A DNA stretch of 64,000 bases from Aquitalea denitrificans (GCF_009856625.1 NZ_CP047241.1:310001-374000); one strand, 5' to 3'; positions 7,754-16,058 are shown, counted from the stretch's first letter. Made by a program: numbers and translations. Notes: a model not told the origin generated them from the sequence alone.

Positions 7754-9790
7754 ATGAGCCTCAATCCGCTCCTCGACTTTACCGGCCTGCCACGTTTTGC
7801 CGAAATTCGTCCCGAGCACATCAGCCCGGCCATCGAACAGTTGTTGGCCGAAGCCCGTCAGACCGTGGCGCAGCTGACCGCCCATGTGGATAGTCCGAGC
7901 TGGGAAAACTTTGTCGATCCGCTGACCGATGCCACCGAGCGCCTGTCGCGCGCCTGGGGCGTGGTGGGGCATTTGAATGCGGTGGTGAATACCCCGCAAC
8001 TGCGCGATGCCTACAATGCCAATATCGCGCCGATTTCCGAATTCTGGACCGAGCTGGGACAGAACCTGGCCTTGCTCGGCCAATTCAAGGCCATTGAAGC
8101 CAGCCCGGCCTATACCGGCTACAATGCCGCACGCCAGAAAATCATCCAGAACGATCTGCGCGATTTCCGCCTGTCCGGTGCCGAGCTGCCGGAAGCACAG
8201 CGCCAGCGCTATGCCGCCATTCAGAGCCGTCTGGCCGAGTTGTCCGCCCGCTTCGAGCAGAACGTGATGGACGCTACCGACGCCTTCAGCCTGTATCTGG
8301 AAGACGCCAGCGAGCTGGATGGTGTGCCGGAAGACGCGCTGGCCCTGTTTGCCGCTGCCGCCCAGGCCGATGAAAAAACCGGTTACAAGATCACCCTGCA
8401 GTTCCCGTTTTACTTCCCGGTAATGCAGTACGCGCACAACCGCGCGCTGCGCCAGAAGCTGTACGACGCTTATGTGAAGCGTGCGTCCGAGTTTGGCCTG
8501 CCCGAGCACGACAATACCGAAATCATCCGCGAAAAACTGCAGCTCACCCGCGAAGAAGCCCAGCTACTGGGATTTGCCAATTTTGCCGAGCTGTCCTTGT
8601 TTACCAAGATGGCGGAAAGCCCGGCACAAGTGATTGCCTTCCTGCGTGATCTGGCCGCTCGCGCCAAGCCGTTTGCGGTGAAAGACCGTGCCGAGCTGGA
8701 AGCCTTTGCCAGCAAAGAGCTGGGCTTCTCCGACCTGCAAGCCTGGGACATTGCCTATGCGGCAGAAAAACTGCGCGTAGCACGTTATGCCTTCTCCGAG
8801 CAGGAAGTGAAGCAGTACTTCCCGGAAAGCAAGGTGCTGCCTGGTCTGTTCGGCGTGGTCAACACCCTGTATGGCGTGGAAGTGCGCGATAGCAGCGCCC
8901 CGGTATGGCACGATGATGTCCGTTTCTACGACATCATCAAGGATGGCCAGCTGGTAGGCAGCTTCTACTTTGATCTGTACTCACGCGAGGGCAAGCGCCC
9001 CGGTGCCTGGATGGACGACGCCCGTGGTCGCCGCAAGAAGGGCGACACCATGCAAACTCCGGTGGCCTATCTCACCTGCAACTTTACCCGCCCGGTGGGC
9101 GACAAGCCGGCGCTGTTCACCCACGACGAAGTGATCACCCTGTTCCACGAGTTTGGTCACGGCCTGCACCACATGCTGACGCAGGTGGAGGAGCTGGGTG
9201 TTTCCGGCATCAATGGCGTGGAATGGGATGCGGTGGAGCTGCCCAGTCAGTTCATGGAAAACTTCTGCTGGGAATGGGACGTGCTGCAAGGCATGACTGC
9301 CCATGCCGAAACCGGCGAAACCCTGCCGGCCGCCTTGTTCGACAAGATGCTGGCGGCCAAGAACTTCCAGAGCGGCATGATGACGGTGCGCCAGCTGGAG
9401 TTCTCGCTGTTTGACATGCTGCTGTACACCGATTTCGATGCCACCACTGGCGATTGGCTGGCGCTGCTCGATACCGTGCGCCAGGAAGTGGCAGTCAACT
9501 TCCCGCCGTCTTACAACCGCTTCCCCAACAGCTTCAGCCATATCTTTGCCGGTGGTTATTCGGCAGGCTATTACAGCTACAAGTGGGCGGAAGTGCTGTC
9601 GGCTGATGCCTATGCCGCTTTCGAAGAGGCGGGTGGTGCCAATGCGGCGACTGGCAAGCGCTTCTGGGATGAGGTACTTGCGGTCGGGGGCAGCCGCTCG
9701 GCGCTGGAATCCTTCCGTGCCTTCCGTGGCCGCGACCCGCAGATTGACGCGCTGTTGCGTCATTCGGGCATGGTGGAAGAGGCGGTCTGA
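7754..9790 (+). CDS. prlC: Oligopeptidase A, M3 zinc metallopeptidase
   Basis: At 678 residues this matches PrlC/OpdA in length and layout. It carries the zinc site LFHEFGHGLHH near residue 465 and the third ligand glutamate downstream (SQFMENFCWEW), the thimet-oligopeptidase family signature. The enzyme degrades short peptides in the cytoplasm, including signal-peptide remnants. The ATG at 7754 follows AGGAAG. The N-terminus starts directly with MSLNPLLDFTGLPRFAEIRP, with no signal peptide, in keeping with a cytosolic enzyme. Two hairpins downstream at 9942-10015 probably end the transcript. Confidence 0.96.
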   Translation: MSLNPLLDFTGLPRFAEIRPEHISPAIEQLLAEARQTVAQLTAHVDSPSWENFVDPLTDATERLSRAWGVVGHLNAVVNTPQLRDAYNANIAPISEFWTELGQNLALLGQFKAIEASPAYTGYNAARQKIIQNDLRDFRLSGAELPEAQRQRYAAIQSRLAELSARFEQNVMDATDAFSLYLEDASELDGVPEDALALFAAAAQADEKTGYKITLQFPFYFPVMQYAHNRALRQKLYDAYVKRASEFGLPEHDNTEIIREKLQLTREEAQLLGFANFAELSLFTKMAESPAQVIAFLRDLAARAKPFAVKDRAELEAFASKELGFSDLQAWDIAYAAEKLRVARYAFSEQEVKQYFPESKVLPGLFGVVNTLYGVEVRDSSAPVWHDDVRFYDIIKDGQLVGSFYFDLYSREGKRPGAWMDDARGRRKKGDTMQTPVAYLTCNFTRPVGDKPALFTHDEVITLFHEFGHGLHHMLTQVEELGVSGINGVEWDAVELPSQFMENFCWEWDVLQGMTAHAETGETLPAALFDKMLAAKNFQSGMMTVRQLEFSLFDMLLYTDFDATTGDWLALLDTVRQEVAVNFPPSYNRFPNSFSHIFAGGYSAGYYSYKWAEVLSADAYAAFEEAGGANAATGKRFWDEVLAVGGSRSALESFRAFRGRDPQIDALLRHSGMVEEAV

Positions 9791-9941
9791 AACGTAGACA
9801 AATATTTACGCGGGGGAGGGAACTCCCCTGATGGGGGCTGGCTCTAATCTTTGCTCAACGGGTTATCTCCAAGAGCAGCAAGCGAGCCAGACGCTTATCC
9901 CTGCCCCCAAGGACATCGATATTGTGTCTTTTCCTGCCCCC

Positions 9942-9965
9942 AATCCCCCTTGGGGGTATTTTTTT
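9942..9965 (+). terminator. Possible short terminator hairpin
   Basis: CCCC pairs with GGGG around 9946-9955, followed by TATTTTTTTT. The stem is short and the call rests mostly on the T run. A stronger hairpin follows. Confidence 0.4.
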
Positions 9966-9986
9966 GTCCAAGGGCAACGGCAAATG

Positions 9987-10015
9987 AAAACACCGCCTGC
10001 TGGCGGTGTTTTTTG
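9987..10015. terminator. Rho-independent terminator, bidirectional
   Basis: AAAACACCGCC (9987-9997) pairs perfectly with GGCGGTGTTTT (10002-10012) around loop TGCT and is followed by more T. It ends the prlC transcript. Confidence 0.8.
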
Positions 10016-10566
10016 GTGCTTTCAGTGAGATGACGTCTCCGGGATTCTTGCCGATGGTGGCTTGCACGGCGGGCTGCCATCAGACGGGAATCGCCATTTC
10101 ACTAAAATCAGTTGCCGGAGCCGTTTTCCGTCTTGTCAGTCTGGCCTAGGCGATGGCGCTGGGCAAAGCCCGGAGTGCGCAGGGTAAAGGCATCGCTGAA
10201 AGGGCGCAGGGTAGAGCGGTGAGGATTCTTGGTCGGGCAGAGGGGATGTTGCTGGGAATGCAGGGGTTTGGATTGTCTGGACAATTTTGGTCTACCAGTG
10301 ATGAACACGAAGCCATTCTAGCCAGCATCCTGTTATCTGGCAAATTTGATCAAATATGATGTTGTTTATTTGCCTGGCCTGCAGGGTGGGGCGGTGCAAT
10401 CTGCAGTGTTTCCTGTTTGGTGGCCTACCGATTTTTCTGCCAGCCTGCTGTTTGTAATAAATCGGCACAGAATTGCCATATTTCCGCGAAATTAATCGGG
10501 TAAGATGGCGTCGATTTTCAGCCATGTTCTGAGTGCAGCAAGCAGATGCATGCGCTGACCGTAGAT
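10016..10566. other. Non-coding stretch between prlC and eptA; no supported gene
   Basis: Several overlapping frames of 60-70 codons exist on both strands between 10108 and 10360. None has a credible ribosome site or recognisable protein features, and they overlap one another. The stretch from 10360 to 10540 is more AT-rich (AATAAATCGG, GAAATTAATCGGG) and probably holds the eptA promoter, but no clear -35/-10 pair could be fixed. Confidence 0.4.
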
Positions 10567-10613
10567 GGTGGTATCACCGATTACATGCGGCCGCAGCGAC
10601 CAACACTGCGGCC
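10567..10613 (+). promoter_or_regulatory. Structured 5' leader of eptA (two hairpins)
   Basis: GGTG-GTAT-CACC lies at about 10567-10578. It is followed by GGCCGCAG (10589-10596) pairing with CTGCGGCC (10606-10613), then GGTTTCATTG. The second hairpin sits 57 bases before the eptA start. It could serve as an attenuator or simply a leader structure. Confidence 0.35.
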
Positions 10614-10670
10614 GGTTTCATTGCCGGGCGGGATGCCCCTGCGCATCCGTCCCTTGTTGATGAGGACAAA

Positions 10671-12293
10671 ATGGTTTTCAACCGTTCCATCCGGCCAGAG
10701 CGCCTGATCCTGCTGGTGTCGCTCGTGCTGGTTCTGTTTTACAACTTCCCGTTCTGGCACGAGATGCTGCGCATTGTCGGTCCGCTGGATGCTCAGGGCA
10801 TCAAGTTGTTGCTGGAGTCCTTCCTGCTGGTGACTGCGTTTTACAATCTGGTGCTGTCGTTGTTCAACTGGCCTTATATTGGCAAGCCGCTTATCGCCCT
10901 GTTGCTGCTGATCAGCTCTTTCATCAGCTATTTCATGAACCAGTACGGGGTGATGATCGATGTGCACATGGTGCAGAACGCGGTTCAGACCGATCACAAG
11001 GAAGTACGTGATCTGCTGACTGGCAAGATGGCGCTGTTTGTTGTTGTGCTTGGGCTGCTGCCAGCCTGGTGGGTGTTCCGTCGGCAGATCCAGTGGCGTA
11101 GCCCGCTGAAAGAAGGTGGTGTGCGTCTGCTGACCGTGCTGATTTCAGCCGCCGTGCTGGTGGGCATTGCCTTTGCCGCCTATCAGGACTTTGCCTCACT
11201 GTTCCGTAACAACCGCCAGCTGCGCCATTACCTGACCCCTTTCAATTACTTGCAGGCTACCAATGGTTATATCCAGGACCATTATTTCAGCGGCCCGGTG
11301 GTAATCAGCCCGCTGGGTGAGGATGCCAAGCGTGATGCTGCCTGGAGTCAGCACAAGCGCAAGACTGTTTTTGTGCTGGTTGTTGGTGAAACCGCCCGGG
11401 CCGATCACTTCTCGCTCAACGGCTACCCGCGCAACACCAATCCCAAACTGTCGGCGCAGAGCGGTTTGATCAATCTGCCCAATGTGCATTCCTGCGGAAC
11501 GGAAACGGCGGTCTCAGTACCGTGCATGTTCTCCAATATCGGGCGTGCCAATTACAGTGGTGACAAGGCGGCACGACAGGAAAACGTGCTGGATGTACTC
11601 AAACGTGCCGGTTATAACGTGATATGGCGAGACAACCAGTCTGGCTGCAAGGACGTGTGCAACCGGGTGACGCTGGAAGATGTCACCACCAGCAAGGACG
11701 ACAAGCTGTGCAGTACCGGTGAGTGCTGGGATCAGATCCTGATCAAGAATGCCCAGCAGCTGATTGACCAGTCCGACCGCGATGTGGTGCTGGTACTGCA
11801 CCAGATGGGTAGTCATGGCCCGGCCTACTACAAGCGTTACCCGCCGGCCCTGGAGCAGTTCAAACCAGTATGCCAGACCAGTGAACTCTCACGCTGCCCG
11901 CGCGAACAGATCATCAATGGTTTTGACAACTCCATCCTCTATACCGATACCGTGCTCTCCGGCATCATCGACTTCCTGCGTGCCAACCAGCAACGCTATA
12001 ACACCGGCATGCTGTACATGTCCGACCATGGTGAGTCGCTGGGTGAAAACGGCATGTACCTGCATGGCACGCCCTATCTGTTTGCGCCGGAAGCACAAAA
12101 GCATATCGGTGCCATGATGTGGTTCTCCGACAGCTTCCAGCAGGAAGTCGGGCTGAACCAGCGTTGCCTGGAAGGGCGTAAGGCAGAGCCTTACTCGCAT
12201 GACAATCTCTTCCATTCGCTGCTGGGCTTGCTGGGTGTGCATACCAGCGTCTACAACAAGCAACTGGACATGTTTGCGCCTTGTCGCCAGTAA
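10671..12293 (+). CDS. eptA: Lipid A phosphoethanolamine transferase (EptA/LptA, MCR-related)
   Basis: The 540-residue protein has about five N-terminal membrane segments (residues 10-185). A periplasmic alkaline-phosphatase-like domain follows with metal and catalytic motifs: VVGETARADHFSLNGYPRNT, then CGTETAVSVPCMFS with the nucleophilic threonine at about residue 279, and MSDHGESLGE. The enzyme transfers phosphoethanolamine from phosphatidylethanolamine to lipid A, lowering negative charge and raising polymyxin tolerance. The start was set at 10671 because the membrane domain and AGGA begin there; the frame continues upstream without a good site. Paired cysteines in the periplasmic domain (GCKDVCN, CSTGEC, CQTSELSRC) fit the disulfides of this family. 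Confidence 0.95.
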   Translation: MVFNRSIRPERLILLVSLVLVLFYNFPFWHEMLRIVGPLDAQGIKLLLESFLLVTAFYNLVLSLFNWPYIGKPLIALLLLISSFISYFMNQYGVMIDVHMVQNAVQTDHKEVRDLLTGKMALFVVVLGLLPAWWVFRRQIQWRSPLKEGGVRLLTVLISAAVLVGIAFAAYQDFASLFRNNRQLRHYLTPFNYLQATNGYIQDHYFSGPVVISPLGEDAKRDAAWSQHKRKTVFVLVVGETARADHFSLNGYPRNTNPKLSAQSGLINLPNVHSCGTETAVSVPCMFSNIGRANYSGDKAARQENVLDVLKRAGYNVIWRDNQSGCKDVCNRVTLEDVTTSKDDKLCSTGECWDQILIKNAQQLIDQSDRDVVLVLHQMGSHGPAYYKRYPPALEQFKPVCQTSELSRCPREQIINGFDNSILYTDTVLSGIIDFLRANQQRYNTGMLYMSDHGESLGENGMYLHGTPYLFAPEAQKHIGAMMWFSDSFQQEVGLNQRCLEGRKAEPYSHDNLFHSLLGLLGVHTSVYNKQLDMFAPCRQ

Positions 12294-12364
12294 GGGTGAT
12301 TTCCGAATAAGACGCAGCCGTCGGATAAGGGCGGCTGCGGTGATATGCAAGCGAGAACCAAGAA

Positions 12365-13138
12365 ATGCAATTAGCCACCTGGAACGTCAACTCACTCAAG
12401 GTTCGTCTGCCGCAGGTCGTGGAATGGCTCACGCAGAGCCCGGTCGATGTGCTTTGCCTGCAGGAACTGAAGATGGATCAGGATGTGTTTCCGCTGGCCG
12501 ATATCGAAGCTGCCGGCTACCGTGCCGCCTGGTTCGGTCAAAAGACTTACAATGGTGTGGCCATCCTGGTCCGCGCACCATTGCAGCTGGACGATGTGGT
12601 ACTGGGCATTCCCGGTTACGACGACCCGCAACGCCGGGTGATTGCCGCCACGGTTAACGGCGTGCGGGTGATCTGTGGCTACTTCGTCAATGGCGAGGCC
12701 GTTGATTCTCCGAAGTACCCGTACAAGCTGGAATGGCTGGGCAAGCTGCATGCCTACGTGGCCGATGAGCTGACGCGTCACCCGCAACTGGCGCTGCTGG
12801 GCGACTACAATATCGCCCCGGAAGATCGCGATGTGTACGACCCGGAAAGCTGGCATGAACAGGTGCTGTGCAGCACGCCGGAGCGCGAGGCCTTTCGCGG
12901 GTTGATTGGACTGGGGCTGGCGGATAGCTTCCGTCTGTTCAATCAGGAGGACAAGCAGTACAGCTGGTGGGATTACCGCGCCATGATGTTCCGTCGCAAC
13001 AAGGGCGTGCGCATTGATCACATCCTGATCACCCCCGCACTGCAAGTACGCGCCAGCAACTGCATCATCGACAAGACGCCACGCAAGTGGGAGCGTCCGT
13101 CCGATCACACCCCGGTGGTGCTCACCCTGACAGACTAA
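12365..13138 (+). CDS. xthA: Exodeoxyribonuclease III (AP endonuclease)
   Basis: A 257-residue endonuclease/exonuclease/phosphatase protein. It shows the conserved blocks ATWNVNSLKVRLPQV, CLQELK (metal-binding glutamate), GDYNIAPEDRDVYDP, NKGVRIDHIL and SDHTPVVLTL (catalytic Asp-His). It cleaves abasic sites and trims 3' ends in base-excision repair in the cytoplasm. It begins 71 bases after eptA, with a small hairpin (GCAGCCG/CGGCTGC) between them, and ends before a strong terminator at 13157. Confidence 0.96.
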   Translation: MQLATWNVNSLKVRLPQVVEWLTQSPVDVLCLQELKMDQDVFPLADIEAAGYRAAWFGQKTYNGVAILVRAPLQLDDVVLGIPGYDDPQRRVIAATVNGVRVICGYFVNGEAVDSPKYPYKLEWLGKLHAYVADELTRHPQLALLGDYNIAPEDRDVYDPESWHEQVLCSTPEREAFRGLIGLGLADSFRLFNQEDKQYSWWDYRAMMFRRNKGVRIDHILITPALQVRASNCIIDKTPRKWERPSDHTPVVLTLTD

Positions 13139-13156
13139 GCTGTTGCAACCCGAAAC

Positions 13157-13181
13157 AACGGCCCTTACAGGGCCGTTTTGC
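13157..13181 (+). terminator. Rho-independent terminator after xthA
   Basis: AACGGCCC (13157-13164) pairs with GGGCCGTT (13170-13177) around TTACA, followed by TTG. Confidence 0.8.
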
Positions 13182-13243
13182 ATTGGCAAACAACAAGCTG
13201 GCGGGAACAGGGCAAAGCTTGGCCTAGCTCAAATGAAATAATA

Positions 13244-13257
13244 TTAGCATTTGCTAA
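13244..13257. promoter_or_regulatory. Palindrome TTAGCA-TT-TGCTAA upstream of the RquA-like gene
   Basis: A perfect 14-base inverted repeat in an AT-rich patch, ending 36 bases before the ATG at 13294. It is the best candidate for a dimeric regulator site on this promoter. It does not match the FNR consensus. Confidence 0.5.
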
Positions 13258-13293
13258 ACTTCATTGATGAATAGCTAAGATCAAGGTGCCATC

Positions 13294-13995
13294 ATGAGCC
13301 GCAACCACCCACCGCTGCCGTGCAACCCCTATTACGAAGGGGTGCCGGACTACATGACCGAAGTCTACGACTGGGCCTACGTCAATCCGCGCCGTGCCGC
13401 GCTGCTGGACCGTAATCTGGTCGTCAGCACACTGCTTTTTCTCAATGACCAGCGCTTGATGCAGCGCTACTTGCAGCAAATCCGTCCCGGCATGCGCGTG
13501 TGGCAAGTGGCCCATGTATATGGCGATCTGGTACAGAAGGCCGCTGCCAAGGTGCGCAAGCATGGCGAGTTCATTCTGACTGACATTACACCGGTGCAGG
13601 TAGAGCACGGTGCACGCAAGCTGGCTGCTTATCCACAGGCACGGGTAGTACGGGCCGATGCCGCCAGCTACCAGCTGGAACAACCGGCAGATCTCATTTG
13701 CAGCTTCTTTTTACTGCATGAGGTGCCGGACGATCTCAAGCATCGCATTGTCGACAACATGCTTTCCCAGTTGCAAGCCGGCGGCAGGGCGGTTTTTGTC
13801 GACTATCACAAGCCAGCCCCCTGGCAGCCTGTCGGCTGGTTGCTCAAGTGGGTCAACCGGGTGCTGGAACCATTTGCCGAGGCGCTGTGGCGCAATGAAA
13901 TTTCCAGTTATGCCAGTGATGCCGAGGCGTTTGACTGGCACAAGGAAACACTGTTTGGCGGTGTTTACCAGGTGCTGACCGTGACCCGGCGCTAA
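13294..13995 (+). CDS. RquA-like class I methyltransferase family protein (rhodoquinone synthesis family)
   Basis: The 233-residue protein matches the RquA pattern rather than ordinary methyltransferases. It has VPDYMTEVYDWAYVNPR near the start, a motif I degenerated to VWQVAHVYGDL instead of the usual D-x-G-x-G, then FFLLHEVPDD, FVDYHKPAPW, LEPFAEALWRNEI and FGGVYQVLTVTR at the end. RquA replaces a methoxy group of ubiquinone with an amine to give rhodoquinone, used for fumarate reduction without oxygen. Position matters: RquA typically reads TYWWAY where this protein has VYDWAY, so it may be a divergent relative. The gene stands alone between terminator-bounded neighbours. Family confidence is good; true rhodoquinone synthesis is inference. 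Confidence 0.72.
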   Translation: MSRNHPPLPCNPYYEGVPDYMTEVYDWAYVNPRRAALLDRNLVVSTLLFLNDQRLMQRYLQQIRPGMRVWQVAHVYGDLVQKAAAKVRKHGEFILTDITPVQVEHGARKLAAYPQARVVRADAASYQLEQPADLICSFFLLHEVPDDLKHRIVDNMLSQLQAGGRAVFVDYHKPAPWQPVGWLLKWVNRVLEPFAEALWRNEISSYASDAEAFDWHKETLFGGVYQVLTVTRR

Positions 13996-14000
13996 GTCTG

Positions 14001-14014
14001 TACGTAGCGTTACA
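14001..14014 (+). promoter_or_regulatory. RstA-box-like site upstream of the Asr-like gene
   Basis: TACGTAGCGTTACA matches 10 of 12 fixed positions of the E. coli RstA box TACATNTNGTTACA, the activator site of E. coli asr. It lies 117 bases before the start codon. A further TACAT occurs at about 14021. No RstA/RstB pair is encoded in this window. Confidence 0.4.
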
Positions 14015-14131
14015 CGGGCTTACATAGCACTCACAGACGGCCAGATTGGGCAGGGCTAGGATACGACTCATGGAAACACCACTGCGGTGTCTCGGAAAGA
14101 ATACTCCCCACTTGATATTGGAGAACGCAAC

Positions 14132-15118
14132 ATGAAAAAACTGACCCTGCTCGTTTTGTCTGCCGCCTTCGGTCTGAGCTCCGCTGCTGGTTTCGCCGCC
14201 ACCAACGCTTCTGCTCCGGCTGCTGCTTCCGCCCCGAAAGCCAAAGCTGCCAAGATTCACCACGCCAAGAAAGGCGTGAAGAAAGTAGAAGCTTCCGCTC
14301 AGAAAGCCCAGGCTGCTGATGCTTCCGCACCGGCTAAAAAGGCTGCCAAAAAGCACCACGCCAAAAAGCACGCTGCCAAGAAAGTAGACGCTTCCGCCCA
14401 GAAAGCCCAGGCTGCTGATGCTTCCGCACCGGCTAAAAAGGCTGCCAAAAAGCACCACGCCAAAAAGCACGCTGCCAAGAAAGTAGACGCTTCCGCCCAG
14501 AAAGCCCAGGCTGCTGATGCTTCCGCACCGGCTAAAAAGGCTGCCAAAAAGCACCACGCTAAAAAGCACGCTGCCAAGAAAGTAGACGCTTCCGCTCAGA
14601 AAGCCCAAGCTGCTGATGCTTCCGCACCGGCTAAAAAGGCTGCCAAAAAGCACCACGCCAAAAAGCACGCTGCCAAGAAAGTAGATGCTTCCGCTCAGAA
14701 AGCCCAGGCTGCTGATGCTTCTGCACCGGCCAAGAAGCACGCTGCCAAAAAGCACCACGCTAAAAAGCACGCTGCCAAGAAAGTAGACGCTTCCGCTCAG
14801 AAAGCCCAGGCTGCTGATGCTTCTGCACCGACCAAGAAGCACGCTGCCAAAAAGCACCACGCTAAAAAGCACGCTGCCAAGAAAGTAGAAGCTTCCGCTC
14901 AAAAAGCCCAAGCTGCTGACGCTTCCGCTCCGGCCAAGAAGCACGCTGCCAAAAAGCACCACGCTAAAAAGCACGCTGCCAAGAAAGTAGAAGCTTCTGC
15001 TCAGAAAGCTCAAGCTGCTGATGCTTCCGCTCCGGCTAAAAAGCACGCTGCCAAAAAGCACCACGCTAAAAAGCACCACGCTGCCAAGAAAGCCGCTCCG
15101 GCTTCCGCAGCAAACTAA
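14132..15118 (+). CDS. Acid-shock (Asr-like) exported Lys/Ala/His repeat protein, expanded form
   Basis: The 328-residue protein has a signal peptide (MKKLTLLVLSAAFGLSSAAG, cut probably after GFAA) and then low-complexity basic sequence. N-terminus and composition (ASAPAKK, KKHHAKKHAAKK, AQKAQAADAS) closely resemble E. coli Asr, a periplasmic acid-shock protein of about 102 residues. Here the mature part consists of eight near-identical 33-34 residue repeats, so it is some three times longer. Lysine- and histidine-rich repeats could buffer or shield periplasmic proteins at low pH. The ATG at 14132 follows GGAGA; a terminator follows at 15149. A histone H1/AlgP-like origin of the repeats is the alternative, but the signal peptide argues against a DNA-binding role. 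Confidence 0.75.
   Translation: MKKLTLLVLSAAFGLSSAAGFAATNASAPAAASAPKAKAAKIHHAKKGVKKVEASAQKAQAADASAPAKKAAKKHHAKKHAAKKVDASAQKAQAADASAPAKKAAKKHHAKKHAAKKVDASAQKAQAADASAPAKKAAKKHHAKKHAAKKVDASAQKAQAADASAPAKKAAKKHHAKKHAAKKVDASAQKAQAADASAPAKKHAAKKHHAKKHAAKKVDASAQKAQAADASAPTKKHAAKKHHAKKHAAKKVEASAQKAQAADASAPAKKHAAKKHHAKKHAAKKVEASAQKAQAADASAPAKKHAAKKHHAKKHHAAKKAAPASAAN
14285..15089 (+). repeat. Eight in-frame tandem repeats of 99-102 bp within the Asr-like gene
   Basis: Units begin with codons for V-(D/E)-ASAQKAQAADASAP. The first four are 99 bases; later ones are 102, with an extra histidine (KKHAAKK in place of KKAAKK). Units 2-4 are almost identical at the DNA level, indicating recent unequal crossover or slippage, and copy number is likely to vary between strains. 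Confidence 0.92.
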
Positions 15119-15148
15119 TCAGACGTCAGCGTCTGGCTCGCAATAAGC

Positions 15149-15174
15149 AAAAGGAGGCTCCGGCCTCCTTTTTT
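15149..15174. terminator. Rho-independent terminator after the Asr-like gene
   Basis: GGAGGC (15153-15158) pairs with GCCTCC (15163-15168) around TCCG. It is flanked by A and T tracts, so it can act in both directions. Confidence 0.85.
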
Positions 15175-15221
15175 GCATTTGCCACTTCCTCAATACCCGG
15201 TAGTACTGTGTGCGGGCAAAG

Positions 15222-15250
15222 AAAAACGCCATCCAGCTGGATGGCGTTTT
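15222..15250 (-). terminator. Terminator of the fpr gene (28-bp perfect palindrome)
   Basis: AAAACGCCATCCAG at 15223-15236 is the exact reverse complement of 15237-15250. Read on the minus strand the hairpin is followed by TCTTT. It sits 26 bases past the fpr stop. Confidence 0.8.
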
Positions 15251-15275
15251 GTCTATTGCGCGGGGAAAGGCTAAA

Positions 15276-16058
15276 TCACTTTTCCACAAAGGCGCGTTCG
15301 ATGGCGTAGTCGCCCGGTTCGCCCATGCGCGGAGATTCCTTGAAGCCAAGACCGTTCAGGATTTCGCACAGGTCGTGCAACATGGACGGGCTGCCGCAGA
15401 TCAGTACGCGGTCGTTTTCCGGGTTCAGCTGCGGCAGGCCGATATCGGCACACATCTTGCCGTTGGTGATCAGGTCGGTCAGACGGCCCTGATTGCGGAA
15501 CGGCTCGCGGGTAACGGTCGGGTAGTAGATCAGTTTTTCTTTCACGATGTCGCCAAAGAACTCGTTTTCCGGCAGCTCTTTGGTGATGTAGTCGTGATAG
15601 CCCAGCTCGTTTACCCAGCGTACGCCATGGGTCAGGATGACCTTGTCGTAACGTTCGTAAACTTCCGGGTCCTTGATGATGGACATGAACGGTGCCAGGC
15701 CCGTACCGGTAGACAGCAGGTACAGGTTTTTGCCCGGCAGCAGGTTATCTTGCACCAGGGTGCCGGTGGGCTTCTTGCTGATCAGGACGGTATCGCCCAC
15801 TTGCAGGTGTTGCAGCTTCGAAGTCAGCGGGCCGTCTTGTACCTTGATGCTGTAAAACTCCAGATGCTCTTCGTAGTTGGAGCTGACAATGGAGTAGGCG
15901 CGCATCAGCGGCTTGCCGTTTACTTCCAGGCCGATCATCACGAATTGGCCGTTGATGAAGCGCAGACCGGCATCGCGGGTGCAGGTGAAGGTGAACAGGG
16001 TGTCGTTCCAGTGGTGAACCGACAATACCTTTTCAGCGGTCAGATTGGGGGAGGACAT
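15276..16058 (-). CDS. fpr: Ferredoxin/flavodoxin-NADP+ reductase
   Basis: The 260-residue protein has the FNR-type flavin site RAYSIVSS (about residue 54). The NADP-binding region follows (LLSTGTGLAPFMSII, about residue 113, and RVLICGSPSMLHDL, about residue 213), and the family C-terminus ends YAIERAFVEK. It exchanges electrons between NADPH and ferredoxin or flavodoxin, feeding Fe-S assembly and oxidative-stress defence. The ATG at 16058 gives the normal family length; the ribosome site is weak. It is a single-gene unit with its own terminator, separated by about 460 bases from the divergent dehydrogenase gene. Confidence 0.94.
   Translation of the reverse strand: MSSPNLTAEKVLSVHHWNDTLFTFTCTRDAGLRFINGQFVMIGLEVNGKPLMRAYSIVSSNYEEHLEFYSIKVQDGPLTSKLQHLQVGDTVLISKKPTGTLVQDNLLPGKNLYLLSTGTGLAPFMSIIKDPEVYERYDKVILTHGVRWVNELGYHDYITKELPENEFFGDIVKEKLIYYPTVTREPFRNQGRLTDLITNGKMCADIGLPQLNPENDRVLICGSPSMLHDLCEILNGLGFKESPRMGEPGDYAIERAFVEK

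Noticed and set aside
9901..9965. Riboswitch-like leader
   Set aside because: The region lies downstream of prlC, and the hairpins are explained as terminators; no known aptamer pattern was seen.
10108..10360. Small genes on either strand between prlC and eptA
   Set aside because: Several overlapping 60-70 codon frames exist but none has a ribosome site, domain or plausible composition.
10544..10702. Upstream reading frame starting ATGCATGCG and overlapping the eptA start
   Set aside because: It is open for about 50 codons but lacks a Shine-Dalgarno and its translation has no recognisable character.
13260..13285. FNR box before the RquA-like gene (TTGAT ... ATCAA)
   Set aside because: The two half sites are separated by more than ten bases instead of four, so the site does not fit FNR.
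13853..15079. 408-codon minus-strand frame full of Ser-Val-Leu-Phe repeats
   Set aside because: It is the antisense of the Asr-like repeat gene. The repeat keeps the opposite strand open; it lacks a ribosome site and family features, while the plus strand has a signal peptide.
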